Positions 19,201 to 28,512 of a stretch of 64,000 nucleotides of DNA are shown here, in pieces; position 1 is the stretch's first letter, and every line of letters starts with the position of its first letter. The notes under the pieces were generated by a model. The model searched no databases and was not told where the DNA came from. It was given only the letters and a program-made list of their open reading frames with translations. A program made the position numbers and the translations under genes. The DNA is from Anabaena subtropica FACHB-260 (GTDB lineage: Bacteria > Cyanobacteriota > Cyanobacteriia > Cyanobacteriales > Nostocaceae), in assembly GCF_014697105.1 (NCBI RefSeq), contig NZ_JACJRF010000002.1, positions 62,001 to 126,000 on the forward strand, read 5' to 3'.

Positions 19201-19365
19201 AGCCAAGAACGGACTACTTTTATTATTTCCCATCGCCTTGCTACTGTGCGCGATGCTGACCATATATTTGTTTTAGATCAAGGTATGGTGATTGAACATG
19301 GAACTCATCAAGAACTGATGGCGATCGCTGGTCTTTATCACCACTTAGCTCAACTGCAACTATAG
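16231..19365 (+). CDS. hetC: HetC, ABC exporter required for heterocyst differentiation
   Basis: 1044 residues, the length I recall for Anabaena HetC, with hetP downstream in the same order. Domains: an N-terminal part (about 1-250) resembling a cyclic-nucleotide-binding fold (IYIVCQGRVRLLSF); a C39 bacteriocin-type peptidase (about 335-465) with Cys347 in SSDCGAACLAMI, His420 in GNHYVVVW and Asp436 in ISDPAVG; an ABC transmembrane domain; and a nucleotide-binding domain with Walker A GQSGSGKST (about 841-849), signature LSGGQRQK and Walker B ILILDEATSGLD. The intact triad implies cleavage and export of a peptide, a plausible link to pattern signalling. HetC is needed early in heterocyst development. 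Expression is expected from the NtcA promoter at 15630. Confidence 0.93.
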   Translation: MNPSSSLRVQGGLQKDPNDQPSPTPEAAILNLVRLVAGDTSLVSQFSQNWIIREFQLGDELTNYAVDKATTDSSNTIYIVCQGRVRLLSFNQNLGREVSSQLVLAEQAFGADDFFCSQPLPYRAIAASTGVVISITISDLKPWLQTIPQLKNYLQRLTRERQALIFFKSYTKLQSLKSKKLKELLPYLTAKYIPTGSSLSEVTPPEKGRFWLASGRVQSISIASFLPAVGDSWGYPEHTLPDGTAQTDLLVYQLSPENWDTARAIAPDFFTEDYQPVEPPAEVVDVIPAESKPQLALPKLQNLRALEAPAIATSDIDDIDFPKGVKQRKSRSSYSYPFIQQQSSSDCGAACLAMISQYWGKRLSLYSLRNLAQVDRTGASLEGLTVAAQTLGYDVLPVRGSLPKLEWHYNPWIAHWQGNHYVVVWQIKDDRILISDPAVGRKWLSRPQFETSWTGYALLLDPTERFQALKSEKFSLGRYGQTLWHYRTLLRQIILASLLVQVFGLATPLFTQVILDQVMPIKDLSNLHIFAFSFLCLGIWRTVLTAQHQHLLDYFANRIDLNLIGGFINYTLQLPLQFFASRQVEDIISRVQENRKIQIFISRRAIAAAVDILMVVTYLGLMTYYSWQLTLLVLSWIIPVVILTVVASPYLKQASREIFQESARQHSSMVEIMTGVATLKTATAERPLQKYWEERFLKMLKARLRGQKLAHRLQVARNLINHVGSTLVLWFGATLVIGGQMSLGQFVAFNLLTGSITNPVLALVGLWDEFQEVLISVERLNDVYAAIPEGSSQTTLLVMPPIRGEVRFENVSFRYNSFQERNALQNISFGVKPQQTIGIIGQSGSGKSTLANLLAGLYRPDTGKILIDGHDMAGVSPQSLRSQVGLVAQESFLFSGTILENITLHDQELSLIQAIAAAKLTGAHDFIQALPLGYDTQVGERGFMLSGGQRQKIAIARALVRNPKILILDEATSGLDAESERRFQHNLAQISQERTTFIISHRLATVRDADHIFVLDQGMVIEHGTHQELMAIAGLYHHLAQLQL

Positions 19366-20227
19366 ATATACAGCAGTTTCAATCATCTTTATGAAACATT
19401 GATAACTATAGGAGTGTAACGCTGTGCGTCCCTACTTGAGATTTTGGTGTAGCGATGAGTTTGCTATGTCAAAGTATTTTTTTGAGCGGTAAAAATAGAG
19501 ATATTTTTTGAGGTGTGCCAAAGCGAAAGTAACAAATATTAATAATATAGCACAAAAGTGTAATATATACAAAATATTTGGGGAAAATCCGCTAATTCTA
19601 TAATAAAAATCATGCTCATTTTATAGATATTTTTCCGGAGATATAAATGCAACCATATTCTCTGTATCAGAATTTTAGTGCCAATTTATATTCGTATACC
19701 ATTTAGAAATGATCGCTAGTATTTCCACATCAATATAAAAATATTTTTAGATTTTCAAAGGCTGATTTTTTTCTATTAAATTATTGCTTATCAACTTATT
19801 TAGTGGTAAATTTCCTTAGTGAGTTAAAAGTCTCAAACACGGAGTAGGCGAGGGGTCTGACCCCTCATCACCTAGCCGAAGACTCTCAAAATCCCTAGCA
19901 GTATAGCGTATAAGTCAATATTAAAAATATTCAGTAAAATTGAGTAATAAAATTCTGATTAGCAGGTGACATTCATGAAAAAAGATAGTATAAATACGAA
20001 TATAACTCTGAATAGAGTATGGAGAAGCAATGATAGTTTTAAAGAATAAAATACATCTAGCAACACTGAAGTTATCTCCATACTTAAGTAATGAAAGAAT
20101 CCAATAAATTGATCAGGGATAAAAATTACAGATATCACCAGGCAAACAGCAAAAAGCTGTAGCGACAGCCAGGGAAGACGCAGACTGTTATCTGCCATTC
20201 AATTACATGATAAGGGAGGGTGAAAAT
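19366..20227. other. hetC-hetP intergenic region
   Basis: About 860 AT-rich bases. It holds a DIF-like TCCGGA motif (19634) and a region of palindrome-like short repeats around 19840-19885. A minus-strand frame of 79 codons (19959-20198) encodes a very hydrophobic peptide with three possible membrane segments. It lacks a ribosome-binding site and sits in AT-rich DNA that produces such frames by chance, so I do not call it a gene. Confidence 0.55.
19634..19661 (+). promoter_or_regulatory. Candidate DIF-type developmental promoter of hetP
   Basis: TCCGGA at 19634-19639 matches the DIF motif placed near -35 of a class of heterocyst-specific promoters in Anabaena, among them hetP as I recall. 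TATTCT (19656-19661) or CATATT (19654-19659) could be the -10 element, 14-16 bases away. The start site would lie about 0.87 kb before hetP, so the small ORF at 20228 would be on the same transcript. Confidence 0.5.
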
Positions 20228-20401
20228 ATGGAGATAAAACATTATTATACTGATAGAAATTTAGCCGTAGAGATAGAATTAATTGAGAGTAAAAATGTTG
20301 CTGCATCATCCACAAATTCAGCAAAAATATTTACAAGTATCAAACCTGTCCTAGAAATAATTCCCCAGCTAGTAATTAAACATCACAAAGGGAAGATGTA
20401 G
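20228..20401 (+). CDS. Small ORF between hetC and hetP, 57 aa
   Basis: ATG 20228 is preceded at 8 nt by GGGAGG, a good ribosome-binding site, so I prefer it to the ATG at 20207. The peptide begins MEIKHYYTDRNLAVEIELIE and ends LVIKHHKGKM; it is mixed in charge, without a membrane segment. No double-glycine leader is visible, so it is not an obvious HetC peptidase substrate. The position between hetC and hetP, 134 nt before hetP, suggests cotranscription with hetP. I do not recognise a family. Confidence 0.55.
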   Translation: MEIKHYYTDRNLAVEIELIESKNVAASSTNSAKIFTSIKPVLEIIPQLVIKHHKGKM

Positions 20402-20535
20402 TTTTAGCTCCCACTCCCGAAAGCTACCGGCTCTACTGGGAAAGATCACCTTGGCGCAGTAGTTCCTGCCGATAAAAGTTTCTTCATTCAATTCACCAAA
20501 TAGCTGAAATACCTTCATCCAAGACAACAACCACT

Positions 20536-21015
20536 ATGAACCAAAACACCACAGGCCTAACCAACTACAATAAAGCCATCAATCCTCAGCAATTTGACAA
20601 AGTAGTTGAAGCAATTCTTGCAGGTAAATATTCTTGGGCGTGTGTCTTAATGCTGCGCTTTGCTGGATATAATCCTTTACACTACATCCCCTACCGCACA
20701 TATAACCGCTTACTCAAAGAAAACTCAGAAGCTAGTAAAGCGCAACAACAACACAACGATAATGTCAAAATTGCTCAACCTGCTGCTGTTGCTCGGTCTA
20801 GTACTAATATGCCATCAAGTTGTTTGAGTAAAATTAAAGACCTGGCCTATCTGGAAGTAGTGGGAAAACAGAAAACAGAAATTCATGGTGGTAACTTGGA
20901 CAGATGGTTAACACAGCAAGTCCATGATTTTCAAGATATCAACTTGGAACCACAAGCCATATCCACTCAAGACATTGCCTTCAAATTGTCAGACATAGAC
21001 TTTATTCGCAACTGA
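20536..21015 (+). CDS. hetP: HetP, heterocyst commitment protein
   Basis: 159 residues, beginning [20 protein letters not shown]. The segment [35 protein letters not shown] and the second conserved block [31 protein letters not shown] (given in part) are diagnostic of the HetP family. HetP acts downstream of HetR and promotes commitment to heterocyst fate; other HetP-family members modulate it. The gene follows hetC in the same orientation, as in Anabaena. Expression probably comes from a developmental promoter in the long hetC-hetP gap. Confidence 0.93.
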   Translation: MNQNTTGLTNYNKAINPQQFDKVVEAILAGKYSWACVLMLRFAGYNPLHYIPYRTYNRLLKENSEASKAQQQHNDNVKIAQPAAVARSSTNMPSSCLSKIKDLAYLEVVGKQKTEIHGGNLDRWLTQQVHDFQDINLEPQAISTQDIAFKLSDIDFIRN

Positions 21016-21068
21016 TGATGATATTGTGAATCGATTTAGCGTCCCAGAGTCAGCAGCTGACAAGTGTA

Positions 21069-21338
21069 TTAGCGATACCTGTCCCGTTCTAAGTCGTAGA
21101 TTACTTTTTCCAGATACCAGTTATCAGACTTACCCCGGTGTAACTGTCGCTGTTGCCTCAAAAGTCGTTTAGCTGTGGCTACATCTCCACAGAGTAATAC
21201 CAGCAGCCGTTTTTGCAGTTGTCTATTTTTGGGATTTGTGAGGAATGACGTTGAAACCTTGCCACGTGGTTTTGATGACAACAGTTTGATGAGAGCAAGT
21301 GATAAGCTGATGATGAGAAGCACCACTAGAAGTTCCAT
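21069..21338 (-). CDS. Small single-membrane-segment hypothetical protein, 89 aa
   Basis: Begins MELLVVLLIISLSLALIKLL, an N-terminal membrane anchor, followed by a basic, leucine-rich soluble part ending in WYLEKVIYDLERDRYR. The segment LQKRLLVLLCGDVATAKRLL...WYLEKVIYDLERD resembles a short conserved cyanobacterial motif in proteins of unknown function. It is convergent with hetP across about 50 bp. Start ATG 21336-21338 is the only good candidate. Coding looks real from the motif-like C-terminus, but no function can be given. Confidence 0.65.
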   Translation of the reverse strand: MELLVVLLIISLSLALIKLLSSKPRGKVSTSFLTNPKNRQLQKRLLVLLCGDVATAKRLLRQQRQLHRGKSDNWYLEKVIYDLERDRYR

Positions 21339-21559
21339 ACTTATTGAATATAAGTAGTTTGCTATTCTACCATGTTAAAAATGTTATCTTTTTAACAACC
21401 GTAAAACGTCGGAAATTTTTGTGATGTCAATATAAAGTTCCCCTTGAAAGATGATGATAAAGTAATTTTGAAGAATCCTTAGGTGATTTGGCATGGCGAG
21501 TTGACAACGCAGTAGTACGCCTACAAAACAAGCCTAAGATTATCGAGTAAAAGATAAAT

Positions 21560-22360
21560 ATGCTGGGTGCGATCGCAGGTGACATAATTGGTTCAGTCTA
21601 TGAGGGAAACAGTATCAAAACTAAAGATTTTCCCCTCTTTAGTAGGCAGTCTCGGTTTACTGATGATACAGTGCTAACCGTGGCTGTAGCGGACGTAATT
21701 CTCAATACTGACCAATTTCCTAGAAGTAGCAGGTACATCGACCAATTCAAATGGTACTATCGTCGCTACCTATATGCAGGCTACGGACGGAACTTTAGCA
21801 ACTGGGCTAAATCTAACAACAATCAACCATATAACAGTTTTGGCAATGGTGCAGCTATGCGAGTTAGTCCCATTGCCTTTGCTTTTCAAGACTTAAATAC
21901 TGTATTACAACAAGCCAGAGGTAGTGCGGAAGTCACCCATAATCACCCAGAAGGCATCAAAGGCGCACAAGCGACAGCATCTGCCATTTTTCTCGCCAGA
22001 ACAGGTCTTGATAAAGCAGAGATTAAATCCTACATTCAGACTACCTTCGGTTACAACCTAGACCAAACCTTAGAGCAAATCAGACCTACCTATCAATACG
22101 ATGCTACCTGTCCAGGTTCCATTCCCCCAGCAATTATTGCCTTTTTAGAATCCACCAACTTTGAAGACGCGATTCGCAATGCAGTTTCCCTTGGTGGTGA
22201 TAGCGATACCATAGCCTGTATTGCAGGGGCGATCGCTCAAGCATATTATGGAGGCGTACCAAAAGCAATTGCCCAACAAACCCTGTCTCACCTGAATGAG
22301 CATTTATGCACTATCACAGAAAACTTTATGTATAAATACTGCAATAGTCATTGTGGTTAA
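21560..22360 (+). CDS. ADP-ribosylglycohydrolase (DraG/ARH family)
   Basis: 266 residues starting MLGAIAGDIIGSVYEG, the standard N-terminus of the family. FTDDTVLTVAVAD carries the Asp pair that binds one metal, GNGAAMRVSP is the conserved loop, and GGDSDTIACIAGAIAQAYYG near the C-terminus is the second metal-binding block. Such enzymes remove ADP-ribose from proteins or small molecules using Mg or Mn. The protein is a single compact domain. It may be cotranscribed with the downstream symporter, 60 bp away. DraG's nitrogenase role should not be assumed without DraT. Confidence 0.9.
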   Translation: MLGAIAGDIIGSVYEGNSIKTKDFPLFSRQSRFTDDTVLTVAVADVILNTDQFPRSSRYIDQFKWYYRRYLYAGYGRNFSNWAKSNNNQPYNSFGNGAAMRVSPIAFAFQDLNTVLQQARGSAEVTHNHPEGIKGAQATASAIFLARTGLDKAEIKSYIQTTFGYNLDQTLEQIRPTYQYDATCPGSIPPAIIAFLESTNFEDAIRNAVSLGGDSDTIACIAGAIAQAYYGGVPKAIAQQTLSHLNEHLCTITENFMYKYCNSHCG

Positions 22361-22420
22361 ATTTGGAATGTTATCGGCTAATTTTGCCTCTACTGCTAAA
22401 GACAACAGCAAACAACTACC

Positions 22421-23860
22421 ATGTTCAAACTCATAGACGTATTTTGGGCTTATATAATTATCGCTATATTAATCCTGGTGGGAAGGTTGATCAGACAACG
22501 CCTATGGGTATTGCGATCGCTATACATACCTAGTTCAATTGTTGCTGGTATCATGGCCTTATTACTGGGAGGGGGTGCTTTTGGTGCTGTTGTGAGAGTT
22601 GTAAATCCACAATCTCCCCTTGTAAAAGGCATATTTCCCGAAAACATACAGGTAGTATGGTCACAGTCTCCTAGTATTTTTATTAACGTTGTTTTTGCTA
22701 CCTTATTTCTCGGACATTATGTTCCGGGTCTAAGGGAATTTTGGCGTAAAGCTGCACCACAAGTAGCATTTGGTCAAGCGATCGCCTGGGGGCAATACGT
22801 AGTAGGATTGCTACTAGGAATAACCATATTAACACCAATTTTTGGTTTACCACCCATCGCCGCTTGTTTAATTGAAGTCGCCTTTGAAGGGGGACACGGA
22901 ACAGCCGCAGGGATGGCGGGAACTTTTGCAGAATTGGGATTTCCCGCCGGGGCTGATTTATCTTTAGCTTTAGCAACAGTGGGACTGATTTCGGGAGTCG
23001 TTGCGGGGACGATGTTGATTCACTGGGGACGTAGTACAGGACGCATCCAAGTTAGTCGTGAACCACTGGTTGAATCAGAAAAGATAGATAGTCATTCACC
23101 AGACGAACACCCAAGTATTACTATTGCCAGAGAAAATTTATTCCGCGAATTACTGATTGATCCATTGTCTCTCAATTTTGGTTTTGTCGGACTAGCGATC
23201 GCTTTCGGCTGGCTCATCTTAGAAGCGTTGCGCTGGATTGAATCCATGACTTGGGGTAGAGGTGGTTTGCAATTGATGACCTACGTGCCGTTATTCCCCA
23301 TAGCTTTGATTGGTGGCATTATTGTGCAGTACATACTCATCCGTACAGGACGAACCTACTTAATTAGTCGTCCCCTCATGGAGCGTATCGGCGGACTAGC
23401 ATTAGACATTACAATTGTCACAGCCCTAGCCAGTATTTCCCTGACTGTACTAGGTAATAACCTAGCTCCTTTCATTATTTTATCAATTGCCGGCATCGTC
23501 TGGAATGTATGTGCTTTCGTATTTTTAAGTCCTCGTCTACTACCTTTTTATTGGTTTGAACGTGGACTTGGCGACTTAGGACAATCAATGGGTGTCACTT
23601 CCACAGGATTATTGTTAATGCGAATGGTAGACCCAGATAATCGTTCTGGTGCATTTGAGAGTTTTGCTTACAAACAATTACTTTTTGAACCTATCGTTGG
23701 TGGGGGCTTATTTACGGCTGCTGCACCCCCCTTAATTGTTAAGTTTGGCCCCATACCAGTTTTGCTATTAACATCATTTATCCTGGCATTTTGGTTGATG
23801 TTTGGTTTCTATAACTGTCAGCAGCTACGAAAGCAAGACTTACCAGGAAAAGTTTCATAA
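22421..23860 (+). CDS. Sodium:glutamate symporter family (GltS-like) membrane protein
   Basis: 479 residues with about ten to twelve hydrophobic segments. Conserved features include LPPIAACLIEVAFEGGHGTAAGMAGTF (the Gly-rich re-entrant loop of GltS, usually EGGHGTAxxxG) and the matching second repeat GLGDLGQSMGVTSTGLLLMR. The protein is predicted to sit in the cytoplasmic membrane. A glutamate specificity is family inference; cyanobacterial members vary. It lies between the ADP-ribosylglycohydrolase (60 bp upstream) and a response regulator (21 bp downstream), consistent with one operon. Confidence 0.85.
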   Translation: MFKLIDVFWAYIIIAILILVGRLIRQRLWVLRSLYIPSSIVAGIMALLLGGGAFGAVVRVVNPQSPLVKGIFPENIQVVWSQSPSIFINVVFATLFLGHYVPGLREFWRKAAPQVAFGQAIAWGQYVVGLLLGITILTPIFGLPPIAACLIEVAFEGGHGTAAGMAGTFAELGFPAGADLSLALATVGLISGVVAGTMLIHWGRSTGRIQVSREPLVESEKIDSHSPDEHPSITIARENLFRELLIDPLSLNFGFVGLAIAFGWLILEALRWIESMTWGRGGLQLMTYVPLFPIALIGGIIVQYILIRTGRTYLISRPLMERIGGLALDITIVTALASISLTVLGNNLAPFIILSIAGIVWNVCAFVFLSPRLLPFYWFERGLGDLGQSMGVTSTGLLLMRMVDPDNRSGAFESFAYKQLLFEPIVGGGLFTAAAPPLIVKFGPIPVLLLTSFILAFWLMFGFYNCQQLRKQDLPGKVS

Positions 23861-23881
23861 ACCTGCATACCATACTTCACA

Positions 23882-24592
23882 ATGGATATTTTAATTGTTG
23901 AGGATGAATCAGAAATTGCCCAGTTAATCCAACATTCTCTGGAAAAAGAAGGATTTTCCTGTCGCATTAGCCGCGATGGTATTAATGCTTTACGAATGTT
24001 TCAAGAGCAACCACCAGATTTAATTATCCTAGACTTAATGATTCCTGGGTTAGATGGGTTGGAAGTTTGCGTGAGAATTCGCCAAAAACCCGGTATAAAA
24101 GACCCTTATATACTAATGCTCACAGCCAAAGGTGAAGAAATAGACAGGGTAATTGGCTTATCTACTGGCGCGGATGACTACATGGTTAAACCCTTTAGTC
24201 CCAGAGAGTTGGTAGCGAGAGTGCGGGCGCTACTACGGCGCAGTCTGCGTCAAGGTGGTCAAGGTCAAATAACTCGGACTCAACACTTTATAGTAGATTT
24301 AGATCAACGCACCGCCAGCCGTCAAATAAATTCCCCGCAACCAGAAGCGTTAGATTTAACCACTCTAGAATTTAATTTATTAAATACTTTTGTTAGTAAT
24401 CCTGGGAGAGTATGGAACCGGACTCAAATAATTGAAAAACTATGGGGAGATAATTTTTTCGGTGATGAGCGTGTTGTGGATACTCATGTAGCCAGGTTAA
24501 GAAAAAAGATTGAGCCTGATCCTGCTAATCCTACTTTTATTAAAACTGTAGTAGGTGTTGGTTATAAATTTGAAGACTCCCCTGTAGTATAA
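23882..24592 (+). CDS. OmpR-family response regulator
   Basis: 236 residues. The receiver domain has the acidic pair in MDILIVEDESE, phospho-acceptor Asp51 (LIILDLMIPGLDG), and the conserved Lys in GADDYMVKPFSPREL. It is followed by a winged-helix DNA-binding domain (LDLTTLEFNLLNTFVSNPGRVWNR...VVDTHVARLRKKIEPD...TVVGVGYKF). It starts 21 bp after the symporter gene and is followed by its probable partner kinase at 24845. The pair likely responds to an envelope or transport-related signal; the target genes are unknown. Confidence 0.93.
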   Translation: MDILIVEDESEIAQLIQHSLEKEGFSCRISRDGINALRMFQEQPPDLIILDLMIPGLDGLEVCVRIRQKPGIKDPYILMLTAKGEEIDRVIGLSTGADDYMVKPFSPRELVARVRALLRRSLRQGGQGQITRTQHFIVDLDQRTASRQINSPQPEALDLTTLEFNLLNTFVSNPGRVWNRTQIIEKLWGDNFFGDERVVDTHVARLRKKIEPDPANPTFIKTVVGVGYKFEDSPVV

Positions 24593-24844
24593 ATGAGTAG
24601 TGAGTAATGAGTAAGGAGTAATGAGAAAAGAGTATTTATTACTTACGGCTCATGTGATTTGGAGTCGGGAAAGGCGTAAATACTTTAATATCGCTAAACA
24701 TCTTGGCTAAACCACAACCTAAAAACCTTGCTATCTGTAGGGCATTTTTAATTCACATAAGGTGTTACTTATTACTCATTACTTATTACTTATTCCTTAT
24801 TACTTTAAAGCCGTCGTAGAAGGGATTTTAAACCCATTTTTCTG
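24593..24844. repeat. Short tandem repeats between response regulator and kinase
   Basis: GAGTAATGAG-type heptamers (about 24596-24630) and the complementary TTACTCAT/TTACTTAT series (about 24763-24805) flank a short unique stretch. Pairing of the two would form a hairpin in RNA between the two signalling genes. Confidence 0.6.
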
Positions 24845-25966
24845 ATGAGCATAATCAACAAAAGTTGGCATTGGACAAAATCCCTACCTTTAGCATCCCG
24901 CCTGTTTTTCTCACACTTAGTAGTGATGATGGTGGGCTTAATTAGTTTGGTCATTATTAGTAAAGTTTCTTCTCCCCGCTTTTTTGTCCTGCACTTAGAA
25001 AGATTAGAAAGCGAAGGGATAAATTTAATTAATATTCGTGCAGATTTAGTACAAGGATTTGAGATTGCTTGGCGCAGTAGCACTATTTGGTCTGTGTTTG
25101 TCGGTGGTACAGCTGCGGGGGGATTGAGTTACTGGGTTTCCAAACGGATTATGCAGCGACTAACAGAGATGGAACAAATCACCCAACAGTTTGCAGCCGG
25201 TCATCTAGAAGCACGACTACCTTTGTCTGACATCCCCGAACTGAATCGTTTGGGGACGAGTTTTAATCGCATGGCTGCTAGTTTGGAAGGAGTGGAAGCA
25301 CGGCGACGGGAACTAATAGGAGATATGACCCATGAATTACGCACACCGTTAACAGTGGTGCGTGGTTATTTAGAAGAACTCGCAGATGGAGAAATTGCTC
25401 CATCTCCAGAAGTTTACCGCCGACTAGCCAAAGAAACTAGACGTTTAGAACGTTTGGTTAACGATTTACAAGAATTATCTAAAGCAGAAGCTGGTTATTT
25501 GCCGATTAAAATACAACCAGTCAATCTATATCCTTTGTTAGAGTCTTTAGTAGAAAGATTTAGCGACCAATTATTAGAAGATGGGCCAGTACTACTGGGA
25601 GAATTTACCCCTCAAATCCCCCTTGTGCTAGCAGATATTGATCGCACAGAACAAATATTAGTAAATCTCTTGGGCAATGCCATCCGTTATACTATTAAAG
25701 GTTCAATTACCATCAGTACATGGACTAAACATAAAAAACTCTGGATTGCTGTTATTGATACAGGTATTGGTATTGCGCCAGAAGATATACCCCATGTATT
25801 TGAGCGCTTTTGGCGGGCTGATCAATCACGCGATCGCCACTCTGGAGGTACAGGTATTGGATTAACTATTACTAAGCACTTAGTAGAATTACAGGGCGGC
25901 AAAATTCAGGTAGAAAGCGAACTAGGTATTGGTAGTACATTTGAGTTTTGCTTGCCCCTAGCGTAA
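24845..25966 (+). CDS. Membrane sensor histidine kinase (HAMP-HisKA-HATPase)
   Basis: 373 residues. Two membrane segments (near 20-40 and 80-97) bracket a short periplasmic loop of about 40 residues. A HAMP-like linker follows (SKRIMQRLTEMEQITQQFAAGH), then the H-box DMTHELRTPLTVVRGYLEEL with phospho-acceptor His163. The ATPase domain includes LVNLLGNAIRYT (N-box), VIDTGIGIAPEDIPHVFERFWR (G1/F) and SGGTGIGLTITKHLVELQGG (G2). All catalytic motifs are intact. It is probably the partner of the response regulator at 23882, despite 252 bp of repeat between them. Confidence 0.9.
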   Translation: MSIINKSWHWTKSLPLASRLFFSHLVVMMVGLISLVIISKVSSPRFFVLHLERLESEGINLINIRADLVQGFEIAWRSSTIWSVFVGGTAAGGLSYWVSKRIMQRLTEMEQITQQFAAGHLEARLPLSDIPELNRLGTSFNRMAASLEGVEARRRELIGDMTHELRTPLTVVRGYLEELADGEIAPSPEVYRRLAKETRRLERLVNDLQELSKAEAGYLPIKIQPVNLYPLLESLVERFSDQLLEDGPVLLGEFTPQIPLVLADIDRTEQILVNLLGNAIRYTIKGSITISTWTKHKKLWIAVIDTGIGIAPEDIPHVFERFWRADQSRDRHSGGTGIGLTITKHLVELQGGKIQVESELGIGSTFEFCLPLA

Positions 25967-26030
25967 AAAGTAGGGGGAAAAGCCGGGTTCCCAATTTCTA
26001 TTTTCCACACAAAATGACTAGCTTCATTTA

Positions 26031-26045
26031 TGATAATGATTATCA
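26031..26045. promoter_or_regulatory. Zur box upstream of hemB paralogue
   Basis: TGATAATGATTATCA is a perfect 7-1-7 palindrome and matches the cyanobacterial Zur operator consensus (TGATAATnATTATCA). It ends 15 bp before the hemB ATG, where bound Zur would block transcription when zinc is sufficient. Confidence 0.85.
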
Positions 26046-26054
26046 ATTTTATGA

Positions 26055-27071
<1,017 letters not shown>

Positions 27072-27131
27072 GAATGGGAGCAGGAGCAAAAGAGGAATAA
27101 CTATTGACCAATTACCAATTACCCATTACCC

Positions 27132-28364
27132 ATGACTAAAAAAATTGACTTGGCTATTGTTGGTGCAGGGCCTCATGCTCTGACTTTGACTACCCATTTG
27201 CTGCAAAAACGGCAGTCTATTAGGGGTAAATTTTTAGTGTTTGACCCTAGCGGTGGGTGGATGAGTGGCTGGAATCAGCAATTTGCAGCTTTGGAAATCC
27301 CGCATTTGCGTTCCCCCGCAGTTCATCATCCAGACCCCAACCATTTTGCTTTGAGGAAATTCGCTGAATCTCGTCCTGATGAATTATTTGCGCCCTATGA
27401 TTTACCAGGGACACAACTATTTGAGGATTTTTGCCAGGATGTGATTCGAGTTTGGCAGTTACAAGAGCTAGTAACTCCTCTAGCCGTCAAGAGTATTGAA
27501 CCCATATCTCATCATCTGCGTCCCCAATTTCGCCTTAGTTTGCAAGACGGACAAGAGGTGACAGTAAGGCGGGTAGTGTTGGCTAATGGTAGCGCTCAAC
27601 GTCAGATACCTGATTGGGTGAAGGAAATTCACACAGCATACCCACAAGATAGACTTTGCCACTCACAAACAATTGATTTACGAAAATTACAGTTGATGGG
27701 TAAGAGAGTTTTGATTGTGGGTGGTGGGTTAACGAGTGGGCATTTGGCTGTGGGTGCGATCGCTCGTGGTGCTAAAGTTCAGTTAATGATTCGGCGACAG
27801 TTATCAGAAAAGTTATTTGATGCGGAACCAGGATGGTTGGGGCCAAAGTATCTGAAAGATTTTTTTGCCCAATCTGATTGGGAACAACGCTTGACAATGA
27901 TTCAGCAAGCTAGAAATGGTGGTTCCATGACTCCGGCGATCGCCACCCAATTACGGAGACAAGTCCGTAGTGGTAACATGAAAATTGATGAAAACTGTCA
28001 AATACTCAAAGCCCAATGGCTAGACGAAAATTGGCGTGTCGAATGTAGTGATGGTAGCCAAAATGAGTGTGATTATATTTGGCTTTCGACTGGCACTAAA
28101 TTTGATGTCACCACTGAACCGCTATTAAAAGACGTTCTAGCCGCTCACCCCATTCCTATAGTGAAAGGTTTGCCAGTTTTAGATAGTTGTCTACGTTGGC
28201 CTGGTTGTGAATTATTCATCATGGGTGGTCTAGCCGCTTTACAAGTAGGCCCAACAGCACGGAATTTATCAGGTGCAAGAATGGCTTGTGAGAAAATCGT
28301 CCCAGCTATTGTCAAACCGAGCGTAGCCTTTTCCCGCAGCGCCACTGGAATCAAAGCAAGCTGA
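27132..28364 (+). CDS. FAD/NAD(P)-binding oxidoreductase (SidA/IucD-like lysine N-hydroxylase family)
   Basis: 410 residues with two dinucleotide-binding motifs: IVGAGPHALTLTTHL at the N-terminus (FAD) and LIVGGGLTSGHLAVGAI near 193-213 (NADPH). The segment WNQQFAALEIPHLRSPAVHHPDP is typical of the flavoprotein N-hydroxylase-like group, and DYIWLSTGTKFDV is the second FAD-proximal strand. True ornithine/lysine N-monooxygenases are similar but have extra active-site residues that I cannot confirm here. The 60-bp gap to hemB, in a Zur-controlled block, suggests cotranscription and a role in zinc starvation, which is inference. The start codon lies at the end of a short repeat tract. Confidence 0.75.
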   Translation: MTKKIDLAIVGAGPHALTLTTHLLQKRQSIRGKFLVFDPSGGWMSGWNQQFAALEIPHLRSPAVHHPDPNHFALRKFAESRPDELFAPYDLPGTQLFEDFCQDVIRVWQLQELVTPLAVKSIEPISHHLRPQFRLSLQDGQEVTVRRVVLANGSAQRQIPDWVKEIHTAYPQDRLCHSQTIDLRKLQLMGKRVLIVGGGLTSGHLAVGAIARGAKVQLMIRRQLSEKLFDAEPGWLGPKYLKDFFAQSDWEQRLTMIQQARNGGSMTPAIATQLRRQVRSGNMKIDENCQILKAQWLDENWRVECSDGSQNECDYIWLSTGTKFDVTTEPLLKDVLAAHPIPIVKGLPVLDSCLRWPGCELFIMGGLAALQVGPTARNLSGARMACEKIVPAIVKPSVAFSRSATGIKAS

Positions 28365-28485
28365 AAGTTTAAGGCTGTAGAGGTATAGGGTTGGAAAAAA
28401 TAATCATTTTGAGGTTGGTTTTACAGTCATCACTCATTCTTCGAGTCAAAACCCAATTCCCAATTCCGCCTCTTTTGCGCTAACA

Positions 28486-28500
28486 TGATAACGATTCTCA
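28486..28500. promoter_or_regulatory. Zur-like box upstream of threonyl-tRNA synthetase
   Basis: TGATAACGATTCTCA matches the palindrome at 26031 in 13 of 15 positions and keeps imperfect dyad symmetry. It lies 12 bp before the thrS ATG. A Zur-regulated second thrS is known in Anabaena sp. PCC 7120, so the placement is expected. Confidence 0.72.
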
Positions 28501-28512
28501 TTCCTTATTAAT

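Noticed and set aside
19959-20198. Minus-strand 79-codon hydrophobic ORF in the hetC-hetP gap
   Set aside because: No ribosome-binding site, and AT-rich DNA often gives Phe/Leu/Ile-rich chance frames. Kept only as a note in the intergenic entry.
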